From the NCBI GenBank assembly GCA_020847975.1, contig JADLBD010000147.1, forward strand, positions 1 through 32,132: a stretch of DNA of 32,132 nt, read 5' to 3'. Shown here in pieces: positions 8,241 through 17,118 of this stretch. Origin of the DNA: Bryobacterales bacterium (GTDB lineage: Bacteria > Acidobacteriota > Terriglobia > Bryobacterales > Bryobacteraceae). The notes beneath the pieces are model-generated. The model searched no databases and was not told the origin of the DNA. It saw only the letters and a program-made list of their open reading frames with translations. The position numbers and the translations under genes are program-made. Numbering within the stretch: position 1 is the first letter of the stretch; every line of letters begins with the position of its first letter.

Positions 8241-9061
8241 CTCGGTTCTCGTTGTGGTCCTTGTACCTCGTCTCCCGCGCCTTGGAACCGAACGAGCGGG
8301 ACGCAGTGCTCGGTGACTTCGCCGAGTCTGACGAAAGTGCCATACCAGCGTTGCGCGGCCTGCTGGGCCTTGTGGTCCGCAGGCAGTTTGAGTTGTGGAA
8401 GGATTGGCGGCCGTGGCTTGCTCCCGTTGGACTGCTTGCGCCGGCCGCGGTGGTTTACGGTAAGCCTCCCGCCGGGGAACACTGGCTTGCCTGGATTGGA
8501 GTCCAGCTACACGCCATCTGGGCCTATGGCGCGCGATACCAGACTGGGATGACGGTTGCGGATGACCTTGTGAAGTGGATGTGCGTCTCCCTGCTCTTGA
8601 TGTGCTGGGCGTGGAGCGGCGGCATGGTAGTGGGCGCGCTTTCCGGCCGGACCATATGGGTCCATCCTTGCCTGTTCGGCCCCATCGCTTCCCTCTGTGC
8701 CGGAATGACTGTCGCGCTCCGTACCCGCCCCCTTCGTGTAGGGATGTTCTGGCTGATCCCTCAGTTGCTCTTTCTGCTGACGCCCTTCCTTTTCGGGGTG
8801 CTCCAAGGTGTCCGCTGCGGCGTGCCGGGAAAAGGGCACCTGCTGTGGCTCGGCACGGCAACCATACTATTGACGCTCATCCTTCAGGTGGAAGCCGGCC
8901 GGGAAGGCCTTGCGTTTGCGCTTTGGAGCAGCGGAAGCACGATGGACGGACGGTTGGTCTGGGCGCCAAGACTGACGCCGTTTGCCGTGATCCTTTGGCA
9001 ATTCGGGTTCCTCATGCTGGCCGTGCGTTGGCAAGGCAGGCTGAGAACAGCCCGAGGATGA
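8237..9061 (+). CDS. Polytopic membrane protein with permease-prefix-like N-terminus
   Basis: This protein of 274 residues has about six hydrophobic segments (near 50-70, 110-135, 145-165, 170-192, 205-220 and 243-265). Its cytoplasmic N-terminus reads YLVSRALEPNERDAVLGDFAE. This resembles the short prefix (hydrophobic, then 'xxxRRExVLGDLEEE') found at the front of acidobacterial MacB/FtsX-type permeases. The large periplasmic domain and FtsX core of those permeases are absent, and no ATPase gene is adjacent. It may therefore be a free-standing relative of the prefix module or a new small membrane family. It is coupled to PadR by an ATGA overlap and followed 16 bases later by a thioredoxin-like gene. 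Function unknown; membrane location is confident. Confidence 0.75.
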   Translation: MTRFSLWSLYLVSRALEPNERDAVLGDFAESDESAIPALRGLLGLVVRRQFELWKDWRPWLAPVGLLAPAAVVYGKPPAGEHWLAWIGVQLHAIWAYGARYQTGMTVADDLVKWMCVSLLLMCWAWSGGMVVGALSGRTIWVHPCLFGPIASLCAGMTVALRTRPLRVGMFWLIPQLLFLLTPFLFGVLQGVRCGVPGKGHLLWLGTATILLTLILQVEAGREGLAFALWSSGSTMDGRLVWAPRLTPFAVILWQFGFLMLAVRWQGRLRTARG

Positions 9062-9077
9062 CATACGCGGAGTCGAT

Positions 9078-9611
9078 ATGGCCACAACTCTACGAATTTC
9101 TCTTGCGTCCCTCCAGTTGGCTTGCTGCGCGGTTGCCTTCGAAGCAGCAGACGGGACTGCCATTCGAGCCCCCCTGCAACCGTCGAAAGCCCGCAAGCCG
9201 GCGCCGGATTGTGCCCTGAAGGACAGTACCGGAGCGACAGTGAAGCTCAAAGCCTATCGGGGCAAAGTGGTGTTGCTCAATTTCTGGGCGACCTGGTGTC
9301 ACGGATGCAAGCAGGAGATCCCCTGGTTTGCCGAATTCGAAACCAGATACCGCGAGAAAGGATTCGCCGCCGTTGGTGTTTCACTCGATGAAGGCGGCTG
9401 GAAGGTGGTAAAGCCGTTCCTGGATGGAGCCCACGTGCCCTACCGGATGGTCCTCGGAGACGATGCGGTGGCGAAGCGGTACGCTATCGACAGCCTGCCG
9501 GACACATTTCTTATTGACCGCCGCGGCAAAGTGGCCGCGGTGTACCGGTCGGGGATGGTGGACCGCGCAAACCTCGAGGCGAACATCAGGGCGCTGTTGT
9601 CCCGGCACTGA
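9078..9611 (+). CDS. TlpA/ResA-like exported thioredoxin
   Basis: This 177-residue protein has an N-terminal hydrophobic export signal (about 1-20) and a thioredoxin fold of the TlpA/AhpC-TSA type. The active site is WCHGC (Cys74, Cys77) within VVLLNFWATWCHGCKQEIP, and a cis-Pro region (SLPDTFLIDRRG) lies near residues 137-148. TlpA-type proteins act outside the cytoplasmic membrane, reducing disulfides or supporting cytochrome and oxidase maturation. The CHGC pair replaces the usual CPPC or CxPC, which should change redox potential. It is the third gene of the PadR group and ends 12 bases from the convergent RraA-like gene. Confidence 0.88.
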   Translation: MATTLRISLASLQLACCAVAFEAADGTAIRAPLQPSKARKPAPDCALKDSTGATVKLKAYRGKVVLLNFWATWCHGCKQEIPWFAEFETRYREKGFAAVGVSLDEGGWKVVKPFLDGAHVPYRMVLGDDAVAKRYAIDSLPDTFLIDRRGKVAAVYRSGMVDRANLEANIRALLSRH

Positions 9612-9623
9612 CGGCATATACGC

Positions 9624-10280
9624 CTATAAGGAACCGTACTTCTCCCACGCCTGTTTGACCGACACGCCGCGGCGCAGTTCGGCGCGCATGTGCGCCTCGC
9701 GCTCGTAAATGTTCTCCGCGGCTTCGAGGATGGGAAGCGTGAGGTCGCGCGGGATGATGACCACCCCGTCGATATCGCCGAAGACGAAGTCTCCGGGATG
9801 GATGGTGGTGTGAGCGATCCGGATAGGGATCTGGTAGTGACGGATTTCCCAGCGCCCGATGGAACTGGCCGAAGAACGAAAGCGCGCGAAGACGGGGTAG
9901 TTCATCTGGTTGATGAAATCGAGATCGCGCACGCCGCCGTCGATCACGGCTCCGGTGCAGCCGCGCTGGCTGGCGGCGGTGGACATGATTTCGCCCCAAT
10001 GGGCGCAATCGAGGCTTCCGCCGCAAGCCCAAACGGACACGGTATGGGGTGTGATGCTGTCGAGCATGGCGAGGCGCGTCTGCGTATCGTCGCTGCTCGA
10101 TTCCGCGGCGGGGTAGCCTTGGCCGGTGAAGGCGGGTCCGGCGACTTTGGCGGCGGTGGTAAACGGAACGATGGAAGAAGGGAGCACCTGGTTTCGATGG
10201 CCATGCTTGTCCAGCATGTCGGCGATGGCTCCCGTGTAGAGGTTGGCGTAGCGGCGGCAGATTTCTTCGATTTCCGGCAT
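9624..10280 (-). CDS. RraA-like / 4-hydroxy-4-methyl-2-oxoglutarate aldolase family protein
   Basis: This 218-residue protein belongs to the RraA-like fold, which includes metal-dependent HMG/oxaloacetate aldolases as well as the RNase E inhibitor RraA. The aldolase signature is present: Gly96-Glu97 in WGEIMSTAA, then RGCTGAVIDGGVRD with Arg118 and Asp119 that bind substrate and metal. A later GDFVFGDIDGVVIIPRDL block matches the family core, and an extended C-terminal helical tail is typical of the longer enzymatic members. It is therefore more likely a catabolic aldolase or decarboxylase than an RNase regulator. It diverges from the AhpD-like gene across a 78-base gap. No strong ribosome site is seen before the ATG. 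Confidence 0.85.
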   Translation of the reverse strand: MPEIEEICRRYANLYTGAIADMLDKHGHRNQVLPSSIVPFTTAAKVAGPAFTGQGYPAAESSSDDTQTRLAMLDSITPHTVSVWACGGSLDCAHWGEIMSTAASQRGCTGAVIDGGVRDLDFINQMNYPVFARFRSSASSIGRWEIRHYQIPIRIAHTTIHPGDFVFGDIDGVVIIPRDLTLPILEAAENIYEREAHMRAELRRGVSVKQAWEKYGSL

Positions 10281-10300
10281 GTGGTTTCAGGATACTTGCA

Positions 10301-10313
10301 TTGCGCGGCGCAA
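10301..10313. promoter_or_regulatory. Perfect 13-bp palindrome in the divergent promoter region
   Basis: TTGCGC-G-GCGCAA is a perfect dyad in the 78-base gap between the divergent RraA-like and AhpD-like genes. Its position suits an operator controlling one or both. No cognate regulator is encoded next to it. Confidence 0.35.
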
Positions 10314-10358
10314 GTGTTACGGGGGCGCTAAACCTTCTTAGGCTAAACTGAGGGGGCT

Positions 10359-10748
10359 ATGACCCCACTCATCGAATATGACGACGCCTCGCCGGAGGTG
10401 CGTGCCGTTTACGACGACATCATGGCCACGCGGAAGACGGACTACATCAACAATCTGTGGAAGGTGATTGCTCATCACCCGCCGACGCTCCAACGGACAT
10501 GGGAGCGGGTGAAGACGATGATGGGCGGGCCGGGCGTGCTCGATCCGGTGACGCGGGAGATGATCTACATTGCGGTCAGCGTGACGAACAATTGCGAATA
10601 CTGCATTGCGACACACACCGCCTCGGCGCGGGCGAAGGGGATGACGGACGAGATGTTCGGAGAGTTGATGGCGATCATCGGCCTGGCGAATGAGACCAAC
10701 CGGCTGGCGAACGGATATCGCGTGCAGGTGGACGAACGCTACCGCTAA
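10359..10748 (+). CDS. AhpD-like carboxymuconolactone decarboxylase family protein
   Basis: This 129-residue all-helical protein carries the AhpD-type redox motif Cys79-Glu-Tyr-Cys82 followed by His86 (CEYCIATH) in the middle of the domain. AhpD-like proteins use this Cys pair and His to reduce peroxiredoxin partners or to remove peroxides. Many stand-alone homologues have no proven substrate. The ribosome site GAGGGGG lies a few bases before the ATG. The gene is divergent from the RraA-like gene and convergent with the TonB-dependent receptor, separated by a strong hairpin. Confidence 0.88.
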   Translation: MTPLIEYDDASPEVRAVYDDIMATRKTDYINNLWKVIAHHPPTLQRTWERVKTMMGGPGVLDPVTREMIYIAVSVTNNCEYCIATHTASARAKGMTDEMFGELMAIIGLANETNRLANGYRVQVDERYR

Positions 10749-10749
10749 A

Positions 10750-10780
10750 GGAAAGGGCGGCTCCGGGAGCCGCCCTTTCC
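10750..10780. terminator. Bidirectional hairpin between convergent genes
   Basis: GGAAAGGGCGGCTCC (10750-10764) is followed after one base by its exact reverse complement (10766-10780), giving a 15-bp GC-rich stem. It starts two bases after the AhpD-like stop and lies 16 bases from the stop of the converging TonB receptor. No long T-run follows on the forward strand. Perfect symmetry and position argue for a shared terminator or RNA 3'-end stabiliser. Confidence 0.75.
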
Positions 10781-10796
10781 CGTGCTTGAGTGATTT

Positions 10797-13700
10797 TCAG
10801 AAGTACAGCTTCAGGGCCAACTGGAGCTGTCGCGGAGTATTCAGGAGATCGCCGCTCGATGTCAGTACGCCGAATTGCTGGCTTTGAATGGTTAACGATC
10901 CCGTGCCGAAGCGCACGCGGTTGAACACGTTGAACGCTTCCGCTCGGAAGTCCAGGCGGATGCGCTCATGAATCGGGATACCCTTGGTCAGCGAGATGTT
11001 CTCCGTGTAGTTGGGGAACTGGCGAAACTTCGGGTTGTAGCGGGTCATGTTGCCGAAGTACTGCGTCGTGCCCGCGAATTGCGTGCCCACCTGCGCCGGG
11101 AAGAAGGACGCGGGTTGCACGAATCTGTCCACGGAAGGATTGAAGCTGCCGCCACTGGTGGGAGCGCGCCAGCCGTCATAGGTGGAGATGAGCGGGCGGT
11201 TACCGGCGGCAAAGAGCACCGTCGGCGTTCCCACGCTGGTGCCCAGCGGAAGCGGTTGGCCGCTGGCATAAAAGGCGACGCCGCTGATCCGCCAGTTGCC
11301 GAGAACGGCGGCGGCCAGCCCCCTGTTGAGCATGGCCTTGCCCCGGCCGAACGGCAATTCCCAAATCGCGGAGATCTTCACGTTGTGGGTGATGTCGAAC
11401 TGTCCGATGGATTTCTCCAACCCGCGGTTGAAGTGGTCGATCGCCGTGCCGCTGCCCCAGTAGCTGTCGGAATCGGTGAGGAGTTTCGACAGAACATACG
11501 AGGCCTGCACGGTGACTCCCTTGGCGTAGCGGCGCTCGACGCGAAAGATGGCGGCGTGGTAGCTGGAATGGCCGCTGTGGTCGCCGCCGCCGGTATAGGT
11601 GTCGATGCTTGAGTACTGGGGATATGGACGAAGCGCGCGGGCTACCGTCGCGCCGCTTCCCCAGCAGGCGTCTTGCGAAACACAGGTGCTCAGGGCGAAA
11701 GTCGGGTATGGGGTGCGGAATCCGGCCGCCGCCGCGGCGGGCGAGGTGATGAGGCTGTTCAGCAGAGAATATCCGTACTGGCTGAGAAGCTTCGGATCCA
11801 ACTGGTCATAGTTCAGCAACTGCGTTTGCAGGTGCGATCCGATCATACCGTTGTACGAAACCTCGAGAATGGTGCTGCCGGAAAGCTGGCGCTGGATGGA
11901 CAGGTTCCAGAAGTTCTGCTCAGGAAGGCGTGTGGCTTCCCGCCCTTGAAACCACGGCATGCTGTCCTTGTTGGAAAACGATGGGTCGATGAACGGCGGT
12001 ATGGGATAGTCGGGAAAGCCGTTCTTCAGAATCATATTCGGCAGAATGCCGTTGGTGCCCTGATCGGGAACACCGTAGGTCTGCGTAAATCCGCGCTGGT
12101 GCGTGGATCCGGTCACCGTGGTGACGGCGCCGAAAGAGCGGCCGTAGGAACCGCGGATGACCGTCTTGGGGTCGAATTGATAGGCGAAGCCGATGCGCGG
12201 ACCGAAGCCGTTAAACCACGAATCGGCGAGCGTGCGCGAACCCTGCCGGCCTTGGCCAGTCCCGGCATAGATTAATGCTCCAAGAATATTACCCGCGCGC
12301 GGGTTGGGCGTGGTCGGGGAAAAATCGCTCCAGCGATCCTCGAGGCCGGTAGGCGGCATTTGTGTCTCCCAACGAAGACCGTAATTCACGGTCAGCTTGC
12401 TGTTCACGCGCCAGTCGTCCTGGATATAGCCTGCGTATGCCGTCCACTGCTGGCCGATGAAGCGGATGGTGTCGATCTGGCCGCCGTTGGCGTAGCCGAG
12501 CAAGAATGAGGCGAATGAGGAGCCTCCCAACGCCGGGTTGTTGCTGTTGGGAACTCCGGTGTTCAAATAGCTGAAGGCGGCACAACCGGAAACACACTGG
12601 CGGCCGAATCCGTTGTAGTGCGAAATCTGGAGTTGGCCGCCGAACTTGATGGTGTGGGAGCCTTTCACCCAAGTGAAGTCATCGTTGTAGCCGTAGATTG
12701 TGTTCTCGCTGCCGTTGTTGGCTCTGCCGCCCCAACCCGTGACGTCCCCGAAGTCGAGGTTGAGCAGGTTCTGGCCACAGTCCGGCACGTTACCGAGGCA
12801 TACCTTGTCCTTCCAGTTGATGCCGCTCTTGATGGTAGCCTGTGGCGGATCGTGGTTCTCGCGCCAGTTATTGCCGCCTGCGTAAAAGTGGTTCAGCTTG
12901 GTGGGGCTCAGCGTCCAATCCCAACTGAAGCGGAAGACGTCGCTATTCTGCTGGAGGTCGTTGTAGTTGGAATAGAGCCCTGGCAGCGTCGGTGGTCCGT
13001 TGGGACCGGGCTCCATGGACCTGCGATTGTATCCATAGTAGCCGGAGACGCGGTGTTTGTCGTTAAAGATGTGGTCCCCTTTGACGCTGATCTTGGTGTT
13101 GGGGTTTACGTTGGTGCCGTTGGCGACGAAGTAGTTATTGCTGACGTAGCCAATGGTGCCCGGCGCCGCGCCCGTGTTCGGCTTCAGCGTGCCGTTGGAT
13201 GTATAAGCCGCCAGCGCCCTCACAGAGATGGGGTCGAACATGCTCTGGGGAATCCTGTTGCCGGCAAACGGAGTGCGTGTATAGCTTCCATCGGCATTGC
13301 GCACCTGCGTGGTCGGGTCGTAGATAGGACGCTGCTTGCCGGCAGTGTCTACCCAGTTGGAGAAATCGCCAGTCAACATTTCCGGCGCCGGGATGGATTG
13401 CGAGAAACCAGTAGCCCCGGCGCGGTTGCGGAAGCCTTCAAACGAGGCGAAGAAGAAGCTCTTGTTCTTGCCGGAATACACCTTGGGGATGAGGATCGGC
13501 CCGCCGAGACTGGCGCCGAAGTCGCTCTGTTTGTAGACGGGGATGGAAATTCCCGCGCGATTGTTGAAGAAATTGTTGGCGTCCAAAGCGTTGTTCCGCA
13601 GGAACTCATAGGCGGAGCCATGGAACTCGTTGGTGCCGCCTTTCGAAACGAAGTTCATGACGCCTCCGCCGGCGTGTCCGAACTCAGCCTTGAAGCCGTT

Positions 13701-14369
13701 CGAGTCCACGGTGAATTCGGTGATCGCCTCAAGGGAGGGGGCATTGGTGGCCACCCAGCTTTGTTGCAGCGCGCGGGCGGTGTTGGCCGAAATGCCGTCA
13801 AGGTTGGTGCCATAACTGGCCGCTTGTCCCCCGCCGAGCATGAAACCGTTGTCGCCGCCTAGGTTCTTGGACTCGGGCGTGAGCGCCGCCAGATCGAACG
13901 GACTGCGCAGGCTGCCGCTGACGACCAGCGGAAGTTCATCCACCATCTTGTTCGTGACCGCGACACTGGTTTTGGCATTTTCCGTGGCCAGTTGCAGAGC
14001 GTTGGCCTGAACTTCGACCGCGGTGGTGGTGGTCCCGAGTTCCAGGGTCACGTCGTTGCGTACGGTCATCGCCGCGTTCAGTGTGATTCCGGATATCGAT
14101 GCGGGGCGGAACCCGTCCTTCTCCACGCGCAGCGAATAAACGCCCACCTGGAGGCTTGGAGCGACGAATTCGCCGACATCGTTGGTGGTTAGAGGGACGG
14201 AAAACCCCGTGCCTGTATTGGTCACCTGGACTTTCGCGCCGGCGATGACGGCGCCGGTTGAGTCCTTTACCGTTCCAAGAATGATGCCGCGTTCCGACTG
14301 CGCCCACACCACGAGCGGCAGCACGGAGAGCAACATCAAAATTCGAGAGAAAGAGAGAGTTCCTAACAT
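10797..14369 (-). CDS. TonB-dependent receptor with carboxypeptidase-regulatory-like domain
   Basis: This outer-membrane protein has 1,190 residues from the start chosen here. ATG at 14369 is preferred because AAGGAAGGGG lies just upstream and a normal signal peptide follows (ends near WAQS). The frame extends 20 codons further upstream without those features. After the signal comes a carboxypeptidase-regulatory-like beta-sandwich (GTVKDSTGAVIAGAKVQV, about 30-110), a plug region (about 115-260, with DELPLVVSG and GGTNEFHGSAYEFLRN), and a very long beta-barrel ending in Leu-Tyr-Phe, as expected for BAM-dependent assembly. This is the Oar-like type hugely expanded in Acidobacteria, generally thought to take up oligosaccharides or peptides. 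Its cargo is unknown. No inner-membrane transporter is next to it. Confidence 0.95.
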   Translation of the reverse strand: MLGTLSFSRILMLLSVLPLVVWAQSERGIILGTVKDSTGAVIAGAKVQVTNTGTGFSVPLTTNDVGEFVAPSLQVGVYSLRVEKDGFRPASISGITLNAAMTVRNDVTLELGTTTTAVEVQANALQLATENAKTSVAVTNKMVDELPLVVSGSLRSPFDLAALTPESKNLGGDNGFMLGGGQAASYGTNLDGISANTARALQQSWVATNAPSLEAITEFTVDSNGFKAEFGHAGGGVMNFVSKGGTNEFHGSAYEFLRNNALDANNFFNNRAGISIPVYKQSDFGASLGGPILIPKVYSGKNKSFFFASFEGFRNRAGATGFSQSIPAPEMLTGDFSNWVDTAGKQRPIYDPTTQVRNADGSYTRTPFAGNRIPQSMFDPISVRALAAYTSNGTLKPNTGAAPGTIGYVSNNYFVANGTNVNPNTKISVKGDHIFNDKHRVSGYYGYNRRSMEPGPNGPPTLPGLYSNYNDLQQNSDVFRFSWDWTLSPTKLNHFYAGGNNWRENHDPPQATIKSGINWKDKVCLGNVPDCGQNLLNLDFGDVTGWGGRANNGSENTIYGYNDDFTWVKGSHTIKFGGQLQISHYNGFGRQCVSGCAAFSYLNTGVPNSNNPALGGSSFASFLLGYANGGQIDTIRFIGQQWTAYAGYIQDDWRVNSKLTVNYGLRWETQMPPTGLEDRWSDFSPTTPNPRAGNILGALIYAGTGQGRQGSRTLADSWFNGFGPRIGFAYQFDPKTVIRGSYGRSFGAVTTVTGSTHQRGFTQTYGVPDQGTNGILPNMILKNGFPDYPIPPFIDPSFSNKDSMPWFQGREATRLPEQNFWNLSIQRQLSGSTILEVSYNGMIGSHLQTQLLNYDQLDPKLLSQYGYSLLNSLITSPAAAAAGFRTPYPTFALSTCVSQDACWGSGATVARALRPYPQYSSIDTYTGGGDHSGHSSYHAAIFRVERRYAKGVTVQASYVLSKLLTDSDSYWGSGTAIDHFNRGLEKSIGQFDITHNVKISAIWELPFGRGKAMLNRGLAAAVLGNWRISGVAFYASGQPLPLGTSVGTPTVLFAAGNRPLISTYDGWRAPTSGGSFNPSVDRFVQPASFFPAQVGTQFAGTTQYFGNMTRYNPKFRQFPNYTENISLTKGIPIHERIRLDFRAEAFNVFNRVRFGTGSLTIQSQQFGVLTSSGDLLNTPRQLQLALKLYF

Positions 14370-14445
14370 GACCCCTTCCTTGAAGTGTTCATTGGGTTGA
14401 ACGTTATCACGAACAGGAGATGACCGCAACTCAGTCCCAGTACTA

Positions 14446-14474
14446 ATAATAGGATCTGATTATCTTTTTTTCAA
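14446..14474 (-). promoter_or_regulatory. Sigma-70-type promoter of the TonB-dependent receptor
   Basis: Reading the reverse strand, TTGAAA (14474-14469) and TATTAT (14451-14446) are separated by exactly 17 bp in an AT-rich patch. The start would fall near 14439, giving a leader of about 70 bases before the ATG at 14369. This is the best sigma-70-like promoter in the window. Confidence 0.7.
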
Positions 14475-14945
14475 AACAAAACCCTCCGCTGACGCCACGA
14501 GGCGGCGCTCCGGAGGCAGGCGGCGATGCCGGCGAGTTTGGAATCGGCGTACGGCTTTAGCGGCCGCGGCATTGGCCCAACCGAGCCCGGCCATTACCGT
14601 GACTTCGCTGTAATGGAACGTTCGCAGCAACGCCGGGGACCCACGGCGCACCCCCAATCCTCGACGGCATGAAAGGTAGCGCTGCGGCGCTGGGAGGTGG
14701 CGTCGAAAAAAAATGATCCTTGCGTAAGCAGGACTGCGGCAACGTTTTCGCCATGAGGTTTTATTGTGGCCGGCGGGGATGGAGGCGCGGAAGAAGCCCT
14801 TGCTCGGCGAAAAGGGCCCTAAAAAGGGCGAGGCCCCATGTGCGAGGGGTCGCGCATAGGGCCTTTTGGGCGGGTGGGATGGAGCTTGTTCGTAACGAGA
14901 ACCCTCAAGCGCCCACCGCGCTTTTCGGATCCCCGGGACTACGGC
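14475..14945. other. 471-base gene-poor region with RNA structure
   Basis: No convincing coding region is seen. Two short reverse-strand frames (around 14460-14754) are rich in Arg, Pro and Ala, resemble nothing known to me, and overlap the receptor promoter. A run of eight A's lies near 14705-14712. The groEL-proximal third contains strong hairpins (14812-14867), and AAGCGC/GCGCTT arms with a 5-base loop lie about 30-45 bases past the groEL stop. It may be the groEL 3' UTR, a small RNA locus or a decayed gene. Confidence 0.5.
14832..14867. terminator. Terminator-like hairpin downstream of groEL
   Basis: Arms 14832-14845 and 14850-14863 pair around a GGGG loop with 12 Watson-Crick pairs, one G-U and one mismatch. 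TTTT follows on the forward strand (14864-14867). On the reverse strand, the direction of groEL, a five-T run begins about seven bases after the stem. It lies about 80 bases beyond the groEL stop and is the most plausible transcription end for the groESL operon. Confidence 0.5.
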
Positions 14946-16903
<1,958 letters not shown>

Positions 16904-17017
16904 GGTGAGTCTTCGCACCTCCAAACAATGGTTCTGCTTGTCGAAATCGGTAGCGTAACGGAATCGGAAATGGACCGAAGTGGGCTCATGCCGCTTCCCG
17001 TCCACAACTCTTATTTA

Positions 17018-17044
17018 TTAGCACACTCGCGGGAGGAGTGACAA
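17018..17044 (-). promoter_or_regulatory. CIRCE element (HrcA operator) of groESL
   Basis: On the reverse strand TTGTCACTC and GTGTGCTAA are separated by exactly nine bases. The CIRCE consensus is TTAGCACTC-N9-GAGTGCTAA, so the left arm matches 7 of 9, the right arm 8 of 9, and the spacing is exact. It lies about 115 bases before the groES ATG, where HrcA repression is expected. The region upstream (17045-17110) is very AT-rich and likely contains promoter and UP-type sequence, but I cannot fix the hexamers with confidence. Confidence 0.75.
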
Positions 17045-17086
17045 GATTTTTTTGTAAGATGTTGCAAACAAATGATAATAGTTTTC

Positions 17087-17102
17087 ATTAACAAACGTTA
17101 AT
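17087..17102. repeat. AT-rich inverted repeat upstream of groESL
   Basis: ATTAAC and GTTAAT (forward strand, 4-base loop) form a perfect 6-bp dyad between the stop of the SBBP/BACON gene and the CIRCE site. It could be a weak terminator for the SBBP gene or a second operator for groESL. Confidence 0.3.
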
Positions 17103-17118
17103 AATAGACGGAAGCCCC

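Noticed and set aside
9058..9219. 53-codon frame starting at ATG 9058, overlapping the membrane-protein stop
   Set aside because: It runs out of frame through the thioredoxin gene and has no ribosome site or family match.
12618..13862. 414-residue forward open frame inside the TonB receptor region
   Set aside because: Antisense to a clear receptor gene; low-complexity Val/Ala/Gly composition and no recognisable motif.
14557..14754. Small reverse-strand frame in the gap before groEL
   Set aside because: No ribosome site, no family resemblance and Arg/Pro-rich composition; not supported as a gene.
14881..14945. Possible tRNA-like arms after groEL
   Set aside because: A GTTCG-containing stem was noticed, but no acceptor, D or anticodon arms could be arranged around it.
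17029..17035. CACTC/GAGTG pair read as a CIRCE with a seven-base spacer
   Set aside because: Shifting the right arm gives the consensus nine-base spacer and a better match, so that alignment was used instead.
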